From positions 94,221,691 through 94,285,690 of the forward strand of contig NC_080423.1 of assembly GCF_029873635.1 (NCBI RefSeq): a DNA stretch of 64,000 nt. Direction: 5' to 3'. The position numbers and the translations under genes are program-made. Below are positions 58,391-64,000 of the stretch, one piece after another. The DNA is from Malania oleifera. Its lineage: Eukaryota > Streptophyta > Magnoliopsida > Santalales > Ximeniaceae. Every line of letters begins with the position of its first letter. Position 1 is the first letter of the stretch. Under the pieces are notes generated by a model. It saw nothing but the letters and a program-made list of their open reading frames with translations. It was not told where the DNA came from and did no database searches.

Positions 58391-59105
58391 ATGACTTTCA
58401 GTATTATGTTAATGATTTGCAAATATTATAAAATGATATGTATATTCTCATGATGGCCACACGCTGAGTTTAATATATTGTTTCTTCCTTTACTGAGATG
58501 TGTCTCACCCGAATATGAATTCATTTTTTTTTTTCAGGATTTCTCAGGATCGAGCTTTGAGAGCTCGAGATTTTATAACATTTTTTGAAGATATAAGAAA
58601 AAGGGTATATTTTATGTTAATTCTGATATGTATATTTTATGTTTTATATCTTTATGTTTTAACTCAGTTATGAAAGGATAGTTGTGAAACATACTGGTAT
58701 TAGTGGATAATGTTTTGGAGACATGTATATATTTGAATACTAGTGGATGATTAATTTATTATGGTTGGTAGTTAGAATTAGTAAACTCTGGTATTATGTT
58801 ATATGGAAACTATGGTTATATTTTCTACTGCATATACTATGGATTATGGATTATCAAGGATATGATCAGGTATAACGCGCCGAACCCGGGTTTAAGGGTT
58901 CGAGGCGTTACATTATTTGTGAAAATTGAATGATTAAAGTATTGTGTTTTTTGGAAATTATAGGAATAATTTGATGTGTATCTTCAGTAATACGGATGAT
59001 GAATATGGGTTGGCTTACTATTTTAATGAGATATAATTATGCATATTATTTGAAATGCGTGACATGAGTAAAATGAAAATACTGAGTTGAGTTGTGATAT
59101 ATTAT

Positions 59106-60465
59106 TGACTTTTTTGAGTCTGATATCTATTTTGATGTTGACAAAACATTAATATCTTATGTGTGCATTGAGTGTGTGAACAGGTTTTCATTTCAACACG
59201 AACATAAGATACCAAAAAATGGATGCCAGCAAGAACATAAAGCTCACACTCTCCTGGTGTTTTCCATGAAAATTTAAAAGCAAAGAAGATAAAGAAGACA
59301 TTTTTTTTTACTTGTATATGCATTTATTTTTATATTTGGTCTGTAATAATGTATGTATCTGCATGATATGTCTTGTATGTTCAAATAGGCTTTAAATTGA
59401 CCATAAGGAACCAAATGACTGTAGGGCACCCTTTGTTCGACCGAAGGTCAATCGACGCCAAATTTTTAGGGTTAGCTAAAGACCATAGAATGACTATAGG
59501 AATCCCCCCAAGCAATAAGGTTAATAACTTACCTTAACAGGGATTTAACTTGGATTTTTATTTGGGCCAAAAATGATTTTTGAACAGATTCGGTCGACCG
59601 AACCTTGGCAGTGTAAATGCCTTGGTCGACCGAATAGGGTAGAAGTCAACTGTTGACTTCTCTCGGTTGATCAAACCCAAACCTTCATAGAAGCCACGGT
59701 CGATCGAACTCTCCACGGTCAAAATGTTGACCATTTGGTCAACCGTTCTTAAAATGAGCGGCAACACCCTAGTCGACTGAACTGACACGTGGGGAAATCC
59801 CAATGCCCTGATCGACCAAACTTGAAGTTGAAAATTGGCCCAGTCAACCGAACATCCAAATTCGGTCAACCGAACTTAGCCCAGTCGACCGTACCTTGAA
59901 GGTTCAAAAATTGCCTCAAGTCTGGTTGACCGAACCTATAGTTCAAAAGTTCTTTGGTCGACTGAACTGAGCAACCTAGTCGACCAAACCTCAAATGTGG
60001 TCAATTGAACCTCTCAAGTTGGGGTATTTTTAAATACTAAAATGAGTCTAAAATTTAATTAAACTTTTCTAATAATACCCAGCGTGTCCCCAATGGTCAA
60101 AAAATTTTTAGACTCTATATATACCCTTTAATAAGACAAGATTAGTAACTTTGAATAGCTAATTTTTCTCTCTAATTTTCTCCTAATCAAAGTTTCCCCA
60201 AAACTTGTTTTTAGTGCAAAAATATTTTATGGGGTAAATCTTATACTCTCCAACTCTCTTTATTATTCTTTGAAATATATTTTAAAGAGAGTATTTTAGT
60301 TGGGCATTTGTTTTAAGTGTGTTTTCATTGCAAAAATCTTTTGAGCTAGAAACCCTAGTTTTCCATGAATTTATTTTTAACATCTTTACTTGGAAAAATA
60401 TCTTGAGGGTTTAAAGATCTTGGAAAAAATATTATTGCATATTTCATTTTTTAAATCAAAGATCA
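59106..60465 (+). repeat. SIRE-like Copia LTR 1, left part
   Basis: Starts about TGACTTTTTTGAGTC and has the TTTTGATGTTGACAAAA box near the start. It then has about 18 copies or variants of GGTCGACCGAAC (59430-60020), followed by a TATA box CTATATATACCC (60114-60125). Solo LTR 2 cuts it at 60466, and it resumes at 62638. Confidence 0.75.
59430..60125 (+). promoter_or_regulatory. GGTCGACCGAAC cluster and TATA box of Copia LTR 1
   Basis: About 18 direct copies or variants of GGTCGACCGAAC (frequent decayed forms GGTCAACCGAAC, AGTCGACTGAAC, GGTCGATCGAAC) at irregular 25-60 bp spacing. They end about 90 bp before the TATA box at 60114-60125. Confidence 0.85.
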
Positions 60466-62632
60466 TGTTGACCTTATAGGGCACGCCCGGTTTTGATAAT
60501 GACAAATACTCATTTATTTAATGAATATCTAGTTCATGTGCAGGTCTATATTAGCAGATATATTGATGGCATGTGAAAGCTTAAAGTTGGGAGACCCAAT
60601 TCATATTGTACTCTATTTCATGTTGTAATATAATTCATATGCAAAGGGTCTATAATAGTAAATAGGGTTTGGTTTGTAATAAGCTCACACACATCACATG
60701 CATGATATAATACGTAAGTTCAAACAAACCATAAACCAAAAATGACTGTAGAAAGACCTTAGGGTTTACCCTTCAGTTGACCAACATTGGATTTTTTTGA
60801 TGTCTTTAATTGGACATATATGACCCTAGGACACACACCATTGCACCTATGAATGTTAGATACTTGAATAGGGTTTGTGTGATTCATAATAGGACCGAAA
60901 TGTACACATTGTGCACTTTCAGTTGACCGACCAAGGCAGTTCATTCTGCCTCGGTCGACCGAAACCGGCTTGGGTCAACAGTTGACCAAGGTCCTAGTCG
61001 ACTGAACCAGAGTAGTTCAAATCCCCCGATCAACTGAAACCCCTTGAGGTCAACAATTTGACCATCTGGTCAACCGAACCAAAAATGAATACGAACTACC
61101 TGGTCAACCGAGGGTCATCTGGAGAAATTCCAATAGTCTAGTCGAGCAAATCATTCAGTTCAAAATGACCTGGTCGACCGAACCTTGGTAAAGTGGAAAA
61201 TCACCCACTTTTGGTCGACTGAGCCCTTAGTTAAAAAATGTCCTGGTCAATCGAACCATATGAACTCTGGTTGATCGAAATGGTTTTGGTCAACCGGACC
61301 TCTCGGGTTGCCCTGATTTTTACCGCGGTTAAACATTTTTTGAATAGGGTTAAAATATTTGAAATGACATTAAACTTTCCTAATAATTCCTAATAGGTCT
61401 CCAATGGTCATAATTCATGGGGTGTCTATATATACCCCTTCATTTGGGAAAATTACAGAGTTCATTAGCAAAAAAAAAAAAAAAAAAAAAATCCAAAATT
61501 CTCTCTCAAACAAAATATATCCTACTGCTCATACTCTTTCTAAATCCACTCAAACTTACCTTCTTCACTTCTCTGTATCATCTGTAAGTATATTGAGTGT
61601 TATTATTTAGAGGTTTGCTTTCTCATTTCTTAAGTGTTTGAATTGATTTTTTACGAAAGCATAACCTAAGTGTTCTTAGGAGGCTTTTCTAATAAGCCTA
61701 CCCTAAGAAGACTTGTGTTGAACTTTCGAGTGTTGCACTCTCATTGCAATAACTTAGGAAGTTTGTATTTGCTTTTAGTTTGCAAAAATATTTTCGAACT
61801 TACTCAAATATCTTGTGGTATTCATATTGACATTTTTTTGGAAAGATATTTGTGTTTGTTATACTAATCTTTGTGACAATATTTATTCAAGTTTATATCA
61901 TTTTCTCAATACAAAGATTACATATTTTTTGCAAACCAAACATATACACTATTTGAAGTGATTGACATATTCTGCTATTTGGAATATTTGAATCTTGCAT
62001 GATATCTTTGCTTGAGCATCTTGATTGAGAACATCTTGAAATACAAAGATTGCTTGTTGACACTCTCACGTATGCATTACACTGATAGAAAATACATTTG
62101 AGAGTACCTTTTTGACCACACTGAGCTTACATATTAAATCATTTGTGGTGTATGTGATTGAACGCATTTGGGTACAAATCTGCTTTACGTGAAAACATTT
62201 TTATATTGTACCATTTGATTGTAAATCTGAGTGATTCCAGGCATGGCCTGAAGGGGTGGTAATGTAGCCCGGTAAGGATTGTTGTAAAGGTTGAAGTCAG
62301 CCCTGTGCTAATTGACCTGGTTTGTATAGGTGCCGCTCCACCCGGGTAAGTGAGCGAGTTATAGTGGTAATCCTTGTGCTTGTTTGCCAAGGCGGGGACG
62401 TAGGCAATTGGCCGAACCTCGATAACATTTATGTGTGTCATTTTTACTTTATTGCTTTTTGGTGCATGTGGTTTTGATTAAAATTGGCTTACTTAATTTC
62501 TAGCATATTAACTTTGCTTGTACTAGATTGTCTTTAAGGTTGTGAACATATTGGTGTTAGGTGATTGACCTAGAGTTTAAATTTAAAAATACCAATTCAC
62601 CCCCCCCTCTTGGGATCACGGTAAAGCTAACA
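60466..62632 (+). mobile_element. Solo Copia LTR 2 (2167 bp) with GATCA target duplication
   Basis: Starts TGTTGACCTTATAGG with the CCGGTTTTGATAATGACAAA box of SIRE/Maximus LTRs, ends GTAAAGCTAACA, and is flanked by GATCA at 60461-60465 and 62633-62637. It contains the GTCGACC motif cluster (60770-61310), a TATA box at 61425-61438, a poly-A run (61469-61490), the U5 signature (GGGGACGTAGGC...GGCCGAACCTCG) and a TTCACCCCCCCCTCTT end. There is no internal region, so it is a solo LTR. Confidence 0.93.
60770..61438 (+). promoter_or_regulatory. GGTCGACCGAAC cluster and TATA box of Copia LTR 2
   Basis: About a dozen copies or variants of the motif (CGGTCGACCGAAAC, TAGTCGACTGAACC, TGGTCAACCGAACC, TGGTCGACCGAACC), followed by TCTATATATACCCC at 61425-61438. 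Confidence 0.85.
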
Positions 62633-62637
62633 GATCA

Positions 62638-62830
62638 GATAAATCTTTGATGTATTTCTCATATAAATCATATTCAAAGATTGCAAACTTTATTTGAAAA
62701 ATTCCCTTACTTTACTGAGCACACATTTCATATCATACTAGAGTGTTTGCATCTGATCTTAAATGTGTACATTTATGCTTGTATTTAGAAGCATTGTATT
62801 ATGTACAAAAATGACTTTTGAAAAGCAAGG
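62638..62830 (+). repeat. Copia LTR 1, continuation after solo LTR 2
   Basis: Directly after the GATCA duplication the sequence resumes with GATAAATCTTTGATG and an AT-rich U5-like stretch. LTR 3 cuts it off at 62831. Confidence 0.65.
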
Positions 62831-64000
62831 TGTAGTCCAAAGAGGGGGGTGAATTGGATTTTTAATTCCTTTAACCAATTCTTTACTTGTTTGCTTGATT
62901 TACCAATCACACAAGAACTTTAGTTCTTTTAATCAATCAACAACACAACACTATCGCTTAGCCGAACAAGTAATCAATCATGTAAGTAGCGAAGCCAATT
63001 AATTAATCACAAATTAAAAGTAAACAACCAAACCAAAATTAACACATACACCACTTTGGCAATGTAAGCACTTAAAATAGTTTGTTTGTTTATATAAGCC
63101 CTGTATATATGAAATTTGTACTTGTTAATATAAAATCCTGTATTGATGGTTTTGTTTCTTCAATATGATGTGCAATATAACATCCAATCAACACAATATC
63201 TACACTTTTCTCAATATTCAGAACTCAAATAAACTCTTGGTAAATTTATCCTTGGGCTATTAAGTAACGTACTCTCGTATGGTTTCCACAAGATATGGTA
63301 TAACCAACGTACTTCCTTTCGGTTTCCGCAACCCAAATCAAAATTAGACTTTAAGTTTACTTGATTTCTATATTACGTAGTATATATGAGTATCAATTAA
63401 ACCATCCACACAATTTAAATATACTGAAAATAAAAAGTAAGGGAAATAGAGAGTGAGACCGGGATTTTTACGAGGTTCGGCTTATACCCTGCCTACATCC
63501 TCTCCTTTGGTAAACCACCAAAGGATTCACTAAACATGTTCGTTTAACAAGTTGAACAAACCTTTACACACTTCTTCAATAGGCTAGAGCTCGCCTCTCC
63601 AAACAATGTACCCTCGTTTGGTCACTCCTTCAAATAGGCTAGAGCCCGCCTCTCTAAGAAATATCCCTTTGCTTAGCCAACGATCCAAACAATCCTTGGA
63701 ATCATCAATCTACAAGAAATAAATCAAATAGATGCGTACAAATAATGCTCACACAAAGATCTGATTAGTATACTTTAGAAACTAATATACTTCAAATTCA
63801 AAATACCAAAAGAATGAAGTAAGAAGCTCAATGTAAATATCACCGATTTACTTCTCTTTGATGAGGATCAAAAACTTAAATCAGATACTTCAGAGAAGAT
63901 GTAAAAGTTCAGAAATTTCTCAGAAATTTTCTAGCAATTCAGAGCTTTAAAACAAATAGAAAGAATCTTTGAGTGAAAGAGATCTTGAAAGAATATTCAG
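62831..64000 (-). repeat. Copia LTR 3 (minus), running off the window
   Basis: Starts TGTAGTCCAAAGAGGGGGGT followed by GAATTGGA, the inverted U5 end of SIRE-like LTRs. At 63470-63530 it carries CGAGGTTCGGCTTATACCC, CTACATCCTCTCC and CACCAAAGGATTC, as in LTR D at 5238-5300. CAAGG at 62826-62830 may be the left target duplication. It is either a solo LTR or the 3' LTR of a minus-strand element beyond 64000. Confidence 0.8.

Larger units (their letters stand above)
56308..58912 (+). mobile_element. Solo LTR Y of a gypsy element (2605 bp) with TTATT target duplication
   Basis: Starts TGTAATGACCCG, ends GGGTTCGAGGCGTTACA (the mirror of the TGTCACGCCCCGAACC edge of the A/B LTRs). It is flanked by TTATT at 56303-56307 and 58913-58917. 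There is no internal region, so it is a solo LTR left by LTR-LTR recombination. It contains long (TA)n tracts (56503-56530, 56568-56618), a CT-rich leader, a 58-bp repeat pair (57699/57757) and a ~175-bp repeat pair (58054-58390). It lacks the GTCGAC motif cluster. Confidence 0.93.
55534..59105 (+). repeat. Gypsy LTR X (chromovirus-like), interrupted by solo LTR Y
   Basis: Starts TGTAGAGACC at 55534, the plus-strand form of the TGTAAGAACCC start of the A/B LTRs. Near the start are AATCGTCCACGGTT, AAATCATCGATGATTT and AACCGTCGACGGTT, then a TATA box GATATAAAG at 55739-55747. It runs to 56307, resumes at 58918 after solo LTR Y, and is lost at about 59106 where a Copia LTR begins. The resumed part (GGGTTGGCTTACTATTTTAA) matches the interior of Y, showing the two are related. 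Confidence 0.75.

Noticed and set aside
21258-61438. Heat-shock elements as an explanation of the TTC...GAA palindromes
   Set aside because: Heat-shock elements need TTC and GAA two bases apart; here six bases (GTCGAC) separate them, and other families lack TTC/GAA altogether.

Overview
The window looks like gene-poor nuclear DNA of a seed plant, most likely a eudicot. It is AT-rich, its recognisable genes are plant families (LEA_2/NDR1-HIN1-like, Aux/IAA, plant mobile domain), and over half of it is LTR retrotransposons, solo LTRs, MITEs and satellite arrays. There are no bacterial-type operons, CRISPR arrays, rRNA or intact tRNA genes. I could not compute alignments, so family names rest on motifs and structure that can be read directly.

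Layout. 1-644: 3' end of an unrecognised plant gene (+). 645-2960: intergenic with small tandem duplications. 2961-7308: truncated Copia element (-) with gag, primer-binding site and a 2.55 kb LTR. 7309-13220: AT-rich, with a decayed gypsy LTR piece, Tourist-like MITEs and a hAT-like element. 13221-13844: LEA_2 gene (-). 17741-18990: Aux/IAA pseudogene (+) of the IAA11/12/13 type with a broken and duplicated domain II. 19310-29790: a satellite with a 149-bp monomer, split by a complete Ty3/gypsy chromovirus (element A, 19421-28872, -). 29848-31690: 31-bp minisatellite and a plant-mobile-domain pseudogene (-). 32700-46133: a gag-only gypsy element (element C, -) into whose gag a second complete chromovirus (element B, 33243-42898, -, perfect 5-bp target duplication) has inserted; a SINE sits in C's LTR. 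46176-47800: decayed Tat-type gag, 101-bp repeats and LTR (+). 48837-49457: second LEA_2 gene (-) with a duplicated upstream region. 51320-54900: two related CACTA 5' ends (+). 55534-64000: a stack of nested LTRs, including two solo LTRs with perfect 5-bp target duplications.

Probably only three loci encode functional proteins: the partial gene at the left edge and the two single-exon LEA_2 membrane proteins, which are divergent paralogs 35 kb apart with repeat-filled DNA between them. Everything else coding-like is a retroelement or a pseudogene.

Most interesting signal: several unrelated LTR families (chromovirus A/B, gypsy X, two SIRE-like Copia LTRs, Copia D) carry, immediately upstream of the TATA box, a cluster of short self-complementary or nearly self-complementary motifs centred on TCGA or YCGR. 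Each family has its own flanking sequence (TTCGTCGACGAA, AACCGTCGACGGTT, GGTCGACCGAAC, CAGTCGGCTG). The motifs are visible in the sequence; any function is inference.
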